Shown here piece by piece: positions 17,205 to 25,437 of a stretch of DNA of 64,000 nucleotides; the stretch's first letter is position 1, and each line of letters starts with the position of its first letter. The notes under the pieces are model-generated. The model was not told the DNA's origin. It made no database searches and worked only from the letters and a program-made list of their open reading frames with translations. This DNA is from an uncultured Veillonella sp. Lineage in GTDB: Bacteria > Bacillota > Negativicutes > Veillonellales > Veillonellaceae. The stretch spans positions 106,248 to 170,247 of the forward strand of contig NZ_URAR01000002.1 in assembly GCF_900545795.1 (NCBI RefSeq), in the 5' to 3' direction. Made by a program: the position numbers and the translations under genes.

Positions 17205-17367
17205 TGAGTTTAATAGTGAATGAGAAATATTTCTAAATGTTTTAAACATCGAGGTTTGTATGCCCTGAAAGGAATGGGCTGGTGTAAGATATTTTGAAGT
17301 GTTTCTCTTTTTTATATTAAATATGGTTCATTAGTCAGGTGTGTTACTGATGAAGGAGGTATGATTC

Positions 17368-17982
17368 ATGTCTTTTTTAGATGATGTGTTAAAAGCAAAC
17401 GAGACGTATGTAGAAAATATTTTAGCTGAACATGGTGAGGAAGGCTCTCATGCGGCAAAGAAGCCACAAAAGCATATTGCTATTTTGACTTGTATGGATA
17501 CGCGCTTGGTTGATTTGCTTGAAAAAACAATGGGCGTGGATCGTGGTGATGCTAATGTGATTCGCGTTGCTGGCAACTGCATTACCGATGTGTTTAGCGA
17601 TGTAATCCGCAGTCTTATTGTAAGTATTTTTGAATTAGGCGCTAAAGAGATTTTTATCGTAGGCCATGAAGATTGTGGCATGGAAAAAACATGTCCTAAT
17701 GAATTGGCTGAGCGCATGGTAGAACGTGGCATTAAGCCAGAAGCTATTTCTATGATTCGCTGCGAAATGGATCGCTGGGCTAATAATTTCTGCCATTCTG
17801 AACAAAACGTAATTCGTTCAGTAGCACAGCTTCGTCAAAATCCATTGATTCCTAGTGATGTTAAAATTCATGGGTTGATGTTAAATCCATATACTAGTAA
17901 ATTAACTTTACTTGTAGATGGCAATAAGTCAAATGAAGAGTTAGACTCTATGGATGTATGTGCATGTATGTGTTCTATATAA
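17368..17982 (+). CDS. Beta-type carbonic anhydrase
   Basis: A zinc enzyme interconverting CO2 and bicarbonate (204 aa). The zinc ligands are Cys42 in TCMDTR, His100 and Cys103 in VGHEDCG, with the catalytic Asp44-Arg46 dyad present. It resembles the short Firmicutes YtiB-like branch. GAAGGAGG lies close before the ATG. In an anaerobe that decarboxylates and carboxylates organic acids, it would supply bicarbonate to biotin- or PEP-dependent enzymes. The Cys-rich C-terminus (VCACMCS) is odd and may bind metal; I know of no role for it. Confidence 0.92.
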   Translation: MSFLDDVLKANETYVENILAEHGEEGSHAAKKPQKHIAILTCMDTRLVDLLEKTMGVDRGDANVIRVAGNCITDVFSDVIRSLIVSIFELGAKEIFIVGHEDCGMEKTCPNELAERMVERGIKPEAISMIRCEMDRWANNFCHSEQNVIRSVAQLRQNPLIPSDVKIHGLMLNPYTSKLTLLVDGNKSNEELDSMDVCACMCSI

Positions 17983-18038
17983 AATTTATAGACAATCTAT
18001 ACTCTATACTGTAGGGCGTTTTCTGGGGGCTTATAATT

Positions 18039-18160
18039 AAATAAAAAAGGACTTAGATGAGTAGGGGCATTCTGAGAGGGCACCTTTAATAGTAAGAATT
18101 TATTAACTCTTGCATTATAGGCGCTTATCTGTAGCCTTAGTTATCTAGGTCCTTTTATTT
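18039..18160. other. Long-range inverted repeat with structured interior
   Basis: The arm at 18039-18058 (AAATAAAA...GGACTTAGAT) is complementary, with a 2-base bulge and one G-U pair, to 18143-18160. The 84-base interior can fold further. It lies between the carbonic anhydrase and the MFS gene and could be a complex terminator or a leader RNA. Confidence 0.5.
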
Positions 18161-18217
18161 ACGAATTCTTAGTTTTGGGATAATTCATTACATACTGCTG
18201 AATGGGAGGTCATAGTA

Positions 18218-19576
18218 TTGGCTTTAAAGGAAGAAAATAAAATATTAATTGCCGTTATGATAGGGTCATTTTTAACACCTTTTTGTGGCAGCTCGATTAC
18301 ATTGTCATTACCTGATATGGGGCGTGAATTTCTAGTTGGAACGTCCGCTTTAAGTTGGATTATTGAAATATTTCTTATAACTTGCGCTATCTGCGTATTG
18401 CCTATGGGGCAATTGGCCAACCGAATTGGCAAGCGTTCGGTGTATCTTATGGGAACTGGCGGGTTTGCAGTTGTATCATTTTTAATCCATTTTACCAATT
18501 CAATTGAAATGCTCATGGGGCTTCGTATATTACAAGGTGTTTGTGCAGCCATGATATTTGCGACGGGCACGGCTATTGTGGCGCAAGCCTATCCTGTAGA
18601 AAAGCGAGGGCGCGCTATGGGGCTTGTGGCTTCTGTGGTATATATTGGCTTGGCCGTTGGACCAGTTGTAGGTGGCTTTTTAAACTATCAATTTGGCTGG
18701 CGCAGTATATTTTACTTCATTGCTGTTTTAGGAACACTCGCATTCTTGCTTACATTAGCGTGGATGAAAGAAAACTGGAAATTAGCAAGTGAAGGCCACT
18801 TAAATGGGTTTAGTATTTTACTTTACGGCTCTACACTAATACTTGTTATGTATGGTCTGTCTGAAATTGTGAACCAATGGTGGGCTAAATATGCGTTGCT
18901 CGCTGGCCTGGTAGTAGGTGCTGTGTATATTTGGCATGAGGCGAAGGTTGAAAAGCCATTGATTCCCGTGCGAATCTTTTTAGAAAATAAGACCTTTGCA
19001 TTTTCTAATTTAGCAGCGATGTTAAATTACAGTGCTACATTTGCGATTGGCTTTTTATTATCTCTTTATTTGCAGATGATTATGGGCTATGACTCTGCCT
19101 CAGCGGGGCTGGTGCTATTAACTCAGTCCATCGTTATGTCTGTATTATCGCCAGTTACGGGTGCATTGTCTGATCGATACGGTTCCGCTCTCTTGGCATC
19201 CATAGGGATGGCTGTTATAGCAGCCGGCTTAGTAGTCATTTTATATGGTACCCATATAGGTTCTATGGCTATAATTATTACTAGCCTAATTATTATCGGT
19301 GTTGGCTTCGCTATGTTCTCCGCACCAAATAATAATGCGATTATGAGTTCAGTGCCACCTAAATATTTTAGCTTTGCTAGTTCCGTTATTGGTACGGTAC
19401 GCTTATTTGGTCAAGTCTTTAGTATGGCTATTGTGGCGTCCATTCTATCACGCACAGTTGCGGGGATGGCGCCAGGAACGTCGGAATTATTGTTGGTAAA
19501 TATTCAATATTCCTTTATTGTATTTACAGTTTTCTGTGCTGTAGGTGTTATTCCATCTATGATTCGCAATCGATAA
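18218..19576 (+). CDS. MFS drug/metabolite exporter, DHA2 (EmrB/QacA) type
   Basis: A proton-driven exporter of 452 aa with about 14 membrane segments. Family motifs are visible: the loop after helix 2 with QLANRIGKRSVY, and the exporter motif C region near helix 5 (GLAVGPVVGGFL). TTG 18218 is the start, supported by GGGAGGT 7 bases upstream. It stands alone with no adjacent MarR/TetR regulator or membrane-fusion partner, so it probably acts as a single-component pump. The substrate is unknown. Confidence 0.9.
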   Translation: MALKEENKILIAVMIGSFLTPFCGSSITLSLPDMGREFLVGTSALSWIIEIFLITCAICVLPMGQLANRIGKRSVYLMGTGGFAVVSFLIHFTNSIEMLMGLRILQGVCAAMIFATGTAIVAQAYPVEKRGRAMGLVASVVYIGLAVGPVVGGFLNYQFGWRSIFYFIAVLGTLAFLLTLAWMKENWKLASEGHLNGFSILLYGSTLILVMYGLSEIVNQWWAKYALLAGLVVGAVYIWHEAKVEKPLIPVRIFLENKTFAFSNLAAMLNYSATFAIGFLLSLYLQMIMGYDSASAGLVLLTQSIVMSVLSPVTGALSDRYGSALLASIGMAVIAAGLVVILYGTHIGSMAIIITSLIIIGVGFAMFSAPNNNAIMSSVPPKYFSFASSVIGTVRLFGQVFSMAIVASILSRTVAGMAPGTSELLLVNIQYSFIVFTVFCAVGVIPSMIRNR

Positions 19577-19990
19577 GATAGAGTCAATTTCTTGAAGAAA
19601 ATTATTGTCTCAATTTTTGGTGTAGGTGCTATAGGTCTACTATCTCTTTACAGAAGTTGAGGGGCTATTTGCCCAGAGTAGGAGTTGTTATTTTATTTTT
19701 CTTGAAGACATTGTTCAAATTCAAACAAAGCATAGAGTAAAATTGCGTAATGTTCGGGATGGCTCTTGTGTATACAATATAGAATTATCTTAAAAGTGAG
19801 AGATTTAATCTAAAATGTGGATGTTAATTCATAGAAAATAATCGAATTGTATAATACTTTTGTGTTTAAATAAAGTCCCCCTAAGGCTGTGGTAAAACTG
19901 AGAAAAATAATTTTGCTACAAGTCTTTGGTTTCACATAGTATAATAGATATAATATATGACACTAAAAAAATGACGAGGAGCTTAAATAG
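19577..19990. other. Intergenic region with a TATAAT-type promoter element
   Basis: AT-rich stretch without a supportable gene. TATAAT occurs at 19940-19945, 46 bases upstream of the acetyltransferase start, and is the likely -10 box; no convincing -35 is seen. I see no riboswitch or clear terminator here. Confidence 0.4.
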
Positions 19991-21019
19991 ATGATTTTGG
20001 AATTCAGAACTTACCATAAATTGCCAGATGAAGCACGGACTGTACGAACGGAAGTGTTTATGCAGGAACAAGGTTTTGTCAATGAATTTGACGAGATTGA
20101 TGCGAAGGCAACCCATATAGTAGCGTTTGTAGACAATATACCTATTGGAACTTGTCGTTTTTTCGAAGATGATGGCAGTAGTCATGGTGAAGAACCTACA
20201 GAAGTATCTCTAGCGGGAAGCCAAGAAGAGCCAGAAGCTATTAAAACGCAAAAAAAGCCAGAAGATACAAAAAAACAAAAAGAAAATCAAGAAATTAGTG
20301 CGGACGAGGGGAATCAGAGTTCAGAGAGTTCTAGCGAGCAAAATCAGCTACCAAGTTGGCAAGATTTGCCTAGTAGTGAGTGGAATGCTCAATGGCATGA
20401 GTCCCCTGAAGATGATAATGGCTTAGAGTGGCGTACTTTGCCAAGGACGAAATCTAAGCATACAACAGAAGGAAACGATGTAGTACTTACAGACTCTAAG
20501 ACTAGTTCTGTATCTGCAGCATCTAACCCTGTAGTTAATGTAGCGGAGGAACAAGAAAGTGAACAAGAGCGAACAAGTGCAAAAGTATCAGATTTAGAAA
20601 CTACAGACTTTGCAGATGAGATAGAAGTCTTACAGTCTACAGATTCTGCAGATGGAACCGAAGACCTAAAAACGACGGATGTTATAGAAAATTTAAAATC
20701 CGCAGAAGATGTCCATGATATAACTAGCAAGGAGACTCAAGCTGTAGCGGAAGGCTTTGTTAAATCGGAACCAGAAGCTAAACAAGGTTATATTATTGGC
20801 CGTGTCGCTGTAGTTAAAGCATTTCGTGGCAAAAATATTGGTGCTCATATTTTACGTGATGCAGCAAGAGAAATAAAGGCCATTGGGGGGAGTCGCATTC
20901 GTTTGGCAGCACAAGTACAGGCGAAAGGCTTCTACGAGACATTAGGTTATGCAGCATATGGGAATGAATTCGATGATGAAGGTTGCCCTCATATTTGGAT
21001 GGAAAAGTCCTTGAAATAA
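19991..21019 (+). CDS. GNAT acetyltransferase (ElaA-like) split by a ~205-residue disordered insertion
   Basis: The two ends make one ElaA-type N-acetyltransferase. Residues 1-60 carry the first strands (EVFMQEQGF, DEIDAKATHIVAF, PIGTCRFFED), and residues 267-342 carry the rest (IGRVAVVKAFRGKNIGAHIL, the acetyl-CoA loop, and GFYETLGY). Between them, about residues 61-266 are acidic, Ser/Thr/Glu/Gln-rich and clearly disordered, with a degenerate repeat of the type STDSADGTEDL (about 201-240). Normal members have only a short turn there. The frame is intact, so the gene is probably functional. The target is unknown; single-gene unit. Confidence 0.85.
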   Translation: MILEFRTYHKLPDEARTVRTEVFMQEQGFVNEFDEIDAKATHIVAFVDNIPIGTCRFFEDDGSSHGEEPTEVSLAGSQEEPEAIKTQKKPEDTKKQKENQEISADEGNQSSESSSEQNQLPSWQDLPSSEWNAQWHESPEDDNGLEWRTLPRTKSKHTTEGNDVVLTDSKTSSVSAASNPVVNVAEEQESEQERTSAKVSDLETTDFADEIEVLQSTDSADGTEDLKTTDVIENLKSAEDVHDITSKETQAVAEGFVKSEPEAKQGYIIGRVAVVKAFRGKNIGAHILRDAAREIKAIGGSRIRLAAQVQAKGFYETLGYAAYGNEFDDEGCPHIWMEKSLK

Positions 21020-21056
21020 AGTTGATCAAGTTATAAAACTAAATACAGATAGTATT

Positions 21057-21149
21057 AAACCTCTTAATCATAGGTGATTGAGTGCAAGTAGAAAAAATTA
21101 ATCTAGCGTTCTTTCTGCTTGGCTCATATCTAGGATTAAGAGGTTTTTG
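21057..21149 (+). terminator. Complex terminator hairpin after the acetyltransferase
   Basis: The outer stem AAACCTCTTAATC (21057-21069) pairs with GATTAAGAGGTTT (21134-21146), then TTG. A second imperfect stem lies inside (GAGTGCAAGTAGAAA against TTTCTGCTTGGCTC). Confidence 0.65.
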
Positions 21150-21201
21150 TATTTAATATTCACGATGCTATAAAAATAACTAAATAATATTAAGTAATTA
21201 A

Positions 21202-21486
21202 CAGCTAAAGGCATGGACTTATCCGTCGATAAAGGTACAAAAGCTCATTGCAACCTCGGCGGACCCTAAAACAGGTAAGATTACAGTTGATTTAGCTAAT
21301 GACCTTACTATCGGTGATCCTGCTGGTACAGATGGTAAAGACTGTGCGATTGGAGTTAAAGGTGCTGCTAGTAAGTCTGGCGTAGCTATTAATGGTGCTG
21401 ATGGTGCTATTGGTTTAACTGGTCCTGGATGTCAAGATGGCAACCCAACAATTGAACGTGTACGCGTTATTCCTGGTCGAGGTTAA
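21202..21486 (+). pseudogene. Remnant of a YadA-like trimeric autotransporter adhesin
   Basis: A 95-codon open fragment without start codon or ribosome site, ending in TAA at 21484-21486. Its translation has the repetitive Gly/Asp/Asn style of adhesin head/stalk regions: KITVDLANDLTIGDPAG, AIGVKGAAS, AINGADGAIGLTGPG. These phrases are typical of the collagen-like and head repeats in Veillonella trimeric autotransporters, as I know the family. Signal peptide, stalk and membrane anchor are all missing, so this is a decayed piece. An imperfect inverted repeat (21496-21504 with 21548-21556) follows. Confidence 0.65.
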
Positions 21487-21586
21487 TTTGATATGTTGTA
21501 AGGGGGTTCCGTAAACAATCCCTAAATCCCCTAATAGATTATGGATTCCCTTACAACTATCATGTTCCATATTTCGGGTAACAAGA

Positions 21587-21625
21587 AAAAAGCCCTGCAG
21601 TGGGAAATCCACTGCAGGGCTTTTT
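21587..21625 (-). terminator. Terminator of the lipid kinase gene
   Basis: A perfect 17-bp stem (21587-21603 with 21609-21625) around a 5-base loop, with A-tract and T-tract ends, so it works on either strand. It lies 3 bases past the stop of the minus-strand gene. Confidence 0.92.
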
Positions 21626-21627
21626 CT

Positions 21628-22530
21628 TTATTTTCGGCGCCGATCAGGCACATATACTTGTAAAAATCCTGGTAAAACTTCTAAATCTACAGGCATTAAA
21701 GGGCCTTTGTTGCCGTCCATATTAGTAGGTAGTTCTATATCCTCTAGTAAAGTGATTTGAGCCTTACGGACTTTTAAAATCGTTACATATTTAGAATTAT
21801 AAATAGAGCCGCGCAAAATTAATGGTACAATGCGAAGCACGTCCATGAGAAAATACTCTTTAAAGATAATAATACGCATGTAGCCATCATCGACAGCAGC
21901 TACAGGCATAAATTTTTCAAAGCTAGACACCACATTGGTGAGCAAGGCTAAAACTAGTGGCGAGCGCACCGTAAAATCATGCTCCTCCGCTTTGATGTGG
22001 AAATTGTAGTCTTTGGTGGTGAACAGGGCTTGGCCACCTTTCACAAAATAAGCGAGTGGTCCTAGCAATTGTTTTTCTTTTGGAGTTACTTCCTCTACCA
22101 CTTTAGGAATCACACCAGCGGCGATGTTATTGCAAAAGTATTGATCATTGCAACGGCCGATGTCAACACGTCTAATTTTACTCTGTTTAAGCGCTCTAAT
22201 GGCCGCTAGAGGCTCTAGTGGAATGCCCAAGGCACGAGACATATCATTGACCGTTCCAACGGGGATAAAGCCAAATTTGGCAGTTCCGCCCCCCTGGGCA
22301 ATGCCATTTACGGTTTCATTGATGGTGCCATCCCCGCCCATGCAAAATACGGAGTCATATCCGCTTTTCGTAGCTTCTCTGGCAAAAGCAGTGGCATCAC
22401 CAGCTTTGGTGGTAAATTTTACTTCCATATGTTCGAAGAGGGTACTCAGTTGCCATTCAAGTTCCATGGCATACTGACAAGCCCGCCCCCCTCCAGAGAC
22501 GGGATTAATAATGATTAAGCAACGACTCAT
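21628..22530 (-). CDS. Diacylglycerol kinase / YegS-family lipid kinase
   Basis: A cytoplasmic, membrane-associated kinase (300 aa) that phosphorylates diacylglycerol or a related lipid, recycling it into phospholipid synthesis. The N-terminal kinase domain has INPVSGGGR and the nucleotide-binding GGDGTINE (about residues 74-81), with the VGTVNDMSRALGI motif after it. The C-terminal beta-sandwich domain follows, with DDGYMRI. Length and motif spacing fit DgkB/YegS. It is a single minus-strand gene between an adhesin remnant and a divergent GntR gene; the exact lipid is unproven. Confidence 0.9.
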   Translation of the reverse strand: MSRCLIIINPVSGGGRACQYAMELEWQLSTLFEHMEVKFTTKAGDATAFAREATKSGYDSVFCMGGDGTINETVNGIAQGGGTAKFGFIPVGTVNDMSRALGIPLEPLAAIRALKQSKIRRVDIGRCNDQYFCNNIAAGVIPKVVEEVTPKEKQLLGPLAYFVKGGQALFTTKDYNFHIKAEEHDFTVRSPLVLALLTNVVSSFEKFMPVAAVDDGYMRIIIFKEYFLMDVLRIVPLILRGSIYNSKYVTILKVRKAQITLLEDIELPTNMDGNKGPLMPVDLEVLPGFLQVYVPDRRRK

Positions 22531-22779
22531 ATAAACTCTCCCGTGTCATAAGTTGACGTACCCCGTACTTGTAGATATAATGTAATAAATTAATATTATA
22601 ATGATATATATAGACTGTGAATAGTAAGGGCACGTTAATTACTTTTTGTATTACCTATATATTATATTATAAGTTGTGAAAGCTGTCATTTAAAAGAACG
22701 GAAGTTTTATTCTTTTATTGCTCATTAGTAAATCAAAATTCAGTTAGGGCGTGTTGAAGAATGAAAGATGAGGGTCAAT

Positions 22780-23481
22780 ATGGGTAAACAAGAAGAGTAT
22801 CAATTGAACACAATCGACTCGATTGGTCGCTTGCCACTTAGTGAACAAGTATATGTGACTTTAAAGCAGGCTATCTTAACAGGCGCATTGAAGCCACAGG
22901 TGAAGCTTAATGAAGTGAAAATTGCGGAGCAATTAAATGTAAGTGCTACGCCAGTTCGAGAGGCATTTCGTAAGCTTGCTAAAGATAATTTAGTGGTAAT
23001 TAAGCCTTGGAAGGGTGTAACTGTTAAAGGGTATACTCCAGAGGAAATTATTGCCATGTATCAGTGCCGTGAAGTTATGGAGGGCTTAGGTGCTCGTCTT
23101 TGCGCAGAAGTATGTACTGATGAACAAGTTGAGGAATTACAGGCTGTATGTGATGCTTGCTTGGCTACAACAAATGCAGAAGAGCGCGTTCAAATTAATA
23201 GCCGCTTCCATACATTGATTTCCTTCTTTTCTGGCAATGATCGCGTTATGGACTATTTAGGCGAATTCCGGGAAATGGTCAATCGCGACATGTACATTAG
23301 CACGATGGATCAAGACCGGACAGATTTATGTAATACGGAGCATGATCGCATTATGAAGGCTATTCGTCATCGCAATCCTGAAGAGGCTGAACAAGCTATG
23401 CGCGAGCATATTCGCAATGCTTTTGTGTTTAAAAAAGCACATGCTGATTTGCGCGCTAAAAAGTTCGGGAGCAAAGAGTAA
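22780..23481 (+). CDS. GntR-family regulator, FadR/FCD type
   Basis: A transcriptional regulator of 233 aa. The N-terminal winged HTH (about 18-75) has LSEQVYVTLKQAI and VSATPVREAFRKL. The C-terminal FCD helical bundle (about 85-220) carries metal/ligand-binding residues including a conserved Arg/Asp pair and His in SRFHTLI and EHDRIM. GAGGG at 5 bases favours ATG 22780 over one 12 bases earlier. FCD members usually sense organic acids. The gene is followed by a candidate small RNA; the regulator's own target is not evident, and a 15-bp palindrome near the RNA promoter is one possibility. Confidence 0.9.
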   Translation: MGKQEEYQLNTIDSIGRLPLSEQVYVTLKQAILTGALKPQVKLNEVKIAEQLNVSATPVREAFRKLAKDNLVVIKPWKGVTVKGYTPEEIIAMYQCREVMEGLGARLCAEVCTDEQVEELQAVCDACLATTNAEERVQINSRFHTLISFFSGNDRVMDYLGEFREMVNRDMYISTMDQDRTDLCNTEHDRIMKAIRHRNPEEAEQAMREHIRNAFVFKKAHADLRAKKFGSKE

Positions 23482-23594
23482 TCCAATTAGAAAAGACAAA
23501 TTTTGCAAAATGATTTTTGTAAAAAGACTTTTGTACATATATAATGAAAAAGTTTTCTCTATAGAGACAAATTTTTAAAATATAGAATAAAAAA

Positions 23595-23609
23595 ATGCAA
23601 AAATTGCAT
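23595..23609. promoter_or_regulatory. 15-bp palindrome, putative operator
   Basis: ATGCAA-AAA-TTGCAT is perfectly symmetrical and lies 8 bases upstream of the -35 box of the candidate small RNA promoter. It may bind the adjacent GntR-type regulator or another dimer. Confidence 0.5.
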
Positions 23610-23617
23610 AACTGATG

Positions 23618-23646
23618 TTTACAATTTCAAACTAGTTTGTTATAAT
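23618..23646 (+). promoter_or_regulatory. Near-consensus sigma-70 promoter
   Basis: TTTACA (23618-23623), a 17-bp spacer containing the palindrome CAAACTAGTTTG, and a perfect TATAAT (23641-23646). No protein-coding gene begins downstream within 300 bases; it appears to drive a small RNA. Confidence 0.8.
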
Positions 23647-23652
23647 TGCTAT

Positions 23653-23783
23653 GAGATGTGATGAACATCATATCTTGGGGCAACCCCCAAAGCCCCTTAA
23701 CATTTGAATGTGATTCAAATGTTCTCTCTCTCTTTTTTCTCAAGCACAAAAGCCTCGGTTAACGCCGAGGCTTTTGTGCGTTT
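23653..23783 (+). ncRNA. Candidate small structured RNA
   Basis: The predicted transcript starts near 23653 and runs through four hairpins: 23655-23669 (5 bp), 23675-23690 (TTGGGG/CCCCAA), 23699-23723 (a perfect 11-bp stem AACATTTGAAT with loop GTG), then a C/T-rich run CTCTCTCTCTTTTTT, and last 23744-23779 (a perfect 15-bp stem). Ends could fall after the T-rich run (about 85 nt) or after the last hairpin (about 130 nt). No ORF with a ribosome site lies inside. I recognise no Rfam class; 6S, 4.5S and tmRNA were considered and do not fit. Confidence 0.55.
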
Positions 23784-23972
23784 AAAATTAAGTATCACAG
23801 TTCTTGAAACTAGAGCTAGATGCGATGGATTTTGTACATATATATGCATAAGTGTGAAAAACATTTACATATAAGAGCATAAAAAACTATATCTAATCTT
23901 ATATATATAGTAAAATATAAGACAAGGATTATATAGACTGTATTATTTGATTCGGAATGGAAAGGACGTACG

Positions 23973-24950
23973 ATGAAAAAAGTTCATGTAAAAGAGGCTA
24001 TTGGTGAAGTGCTTTGTCATGATATAGCTCGCATAGTAATCGGGAAGGTAAAAGATACGCCCTTTCGCCGTGGACATCGCCTTGAAGAAAAAGATATTCC
24101 TTTTTTATTAGAATTGGGGAAAGAGCATATTTTTGTTATGGATGAGTCGGACACAGATAAAATACATGAAGAAGATGTGGCAGCGCATTTATACTCTCTA
24201 TGTGCTAACGAAAGTATATTACCTACACCAGTTCGAGAAGGTAAAATTGAGGCTATTGCACAGTGGGATGGGCTATTAGTTATCGACCTGCCTGAATTAT
24301 TACGTATCAATAGCATTGGTGATTTGACAATTGTCACGAAATGGCATGGGCAAGCGGTAAAGCAAGGCGAAGTGGTGGCCGGCATGCGTTGCATTCCTTT
24401 AATGCTAGACGGCGTGCAATGGGACGAGGCCAAGTCAAAATGGAATGGCGAGCCTATTCTTAAGGTCTTGCCTTATACGCGGTCTCGCGTTGGCGTTGTG
24501 ACCACTGGTAGCGAGGTGGCTACAGGTCGTATAGCGGATGCTTTTACACCAATTATTAAAGAGCGCATTGCTGAGTATGGCATGACTGTAGTGGCACATG
24601 AGATTGTAACCGATGATACAGACGCCATAGTGGCAGCTATTGAGCGTGTTAAAGCCAGTGATGTGGATGTAATTTTCTGTACTGGTGGCATGAGCGTAGA
24701 TCCTGATGACTTGACGCCAGGAGCGATTCGCCAAGTAAGTAGTGAGTTTATTACCTATGGTTTACCAGTATTGCCAGGTTCTATGGTATGCATGGCGTAT
24801 TTAGCAGATGGTACACCGATTATGGGCTTACCTGGTGGCGTATTATTTAGTAAGCCTACTGCATTTGATGTATTTTTACCGCGATTAGCCGCAGATTATA
24901 AAATTACTAAGGAACAATGCATAGCTTTGGGCCATGGGGGATTACAATAA
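23973..24950 (+). CDS. Molybdopterin-binding (MoeA-like) protein
   Basis: A 325-aa protein related to molybdenum-cofactor insertion proteins but shorter than MoeA (~400 aa). An N-terminal region (1-165) has the RRGHRLEEKDIPFLLELG segment. The MoaB/Mog fold follows (about 170-300) with VGVVTTGSEVATGRI, FCTGGMSVDPDDLTPG and MGLPGG, which are the cofactor-binding loops. It lacks the C-terminal beta-barrel of MoeA. It may bind or sense molybdopterin rather than insert metal. An RBS (GGAAAGG) precedes the ATG, and a thioesterase gene follows after 74 bases. Confidence 0.82.
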   Translation: MKKVHVKEAIGEVLCHDIARIVIGKVKDTPFRRGHRLEEKDIPFLLELGKEHIFVMDESDTDKIHEEDVAAHLYSLCANESILPTPVREGKIEAIAQWDGLLVIDLPELLRINSIGDLTIVTKWHGQAVKQGEVVAGMRCIPLMLDGVQWDEAKSKWNGEPILKVLPYTRSRVGVVTTGSEVATGRIADAFTPIIKERIAEYGMTVVAHEIVTDDTDAIVAAIERVKASDVDVIFCTGGMSVDPDDLTPGAIRQVSSEFITYGLPVLPGSMVCMAYLADGTPIMGLPGGVLFSKPTAFDVFLPRLAADYKITKEQCIALGHGGLQ

Positions 24951-25024
24951 ATGTTTGACACCATTCAGTGAGTGGCGTACAATGAAATTTAGATTATTTA
25001 TTATGGCAAGAGGTGGAGTTAATT

Positions 25025-25435
25025 ATGTTTACCACATCGTTACGGGTTCGTTTCTATGAAACGGACATGATGGAAGTGGTCCATCATACAAACCACTTGC
25101 GTTGGTTTGAAATGGGACGCGTAGAATTTTTCCGTGCTTGTGGCATCACCTTGTGGGATATGATGAATGATGGCATCGTATTTCCAATCACTAAAGTAAC
25201 TTGTGAATATAAGGAGCCAGCGCGTTTTGATGATATTTTGACTGTAGAAGTGACCGTGTCCAAGATCAGTCGAGCACAATGTGTATTTACATATCGCATT
25301 TTACGCGAAGCCGATGGCGCTTTAATTGCTATAGGGGAAACGCAAAATGTGTTCACTGATAAGGAAACGGGCAAAATTATACGTCTTCCTGATACCTATT
25401 ACAAGCCTATGGCAGACAAAGCGAAGGAGAGCTAA
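25025..25435 (+). CDS. Acyl-CoA thioesterase, YbgC/4-hydroxybenzoyl-CoA thioesterase family
   Basis: A hotdog-fold thioesterase (136 aa) cleaving short acyl-CoA esters. The family active-site segment RFYETDMMEVVHHTNH with the catalytic Asp is at residues 9-24, followed by WFEMGRVEFF. AGGTGGAG supports ATG 25025. It lies 2 bases before murI, so the two are co-transcribed; the reason for that pairing is not evident. The usual YbgC partners, the tol-pal genes, are absent here. Confidence 0.88.
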   Translation: MFTTSLRVRFYETDMMEVVHHTNHLRWFEMGRVEFFRACGITLWDMMNDGIVFPITKVTCEYKEPARFDDILTVEVTVSKISRAQCVFTYRILREADGALIAIGETQNVFTDKETGKIIRLPDTYYKPMADKAKES

Positions 25436-25437
25436 TT

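Noticed and set aside
18061..18090. TPP riboswitch, because of a CTGAGAG sequence
   Set aside because: The remaining conserved TPP-aptamer segments are absent and the downstream gene is an efflux pump.
23653..23783. 6S RNA, 4.5S RNA or tmRNA identity for the small RNA
   Set aside because: Length, hairpin layout and conserved motifs of those classes do not match.
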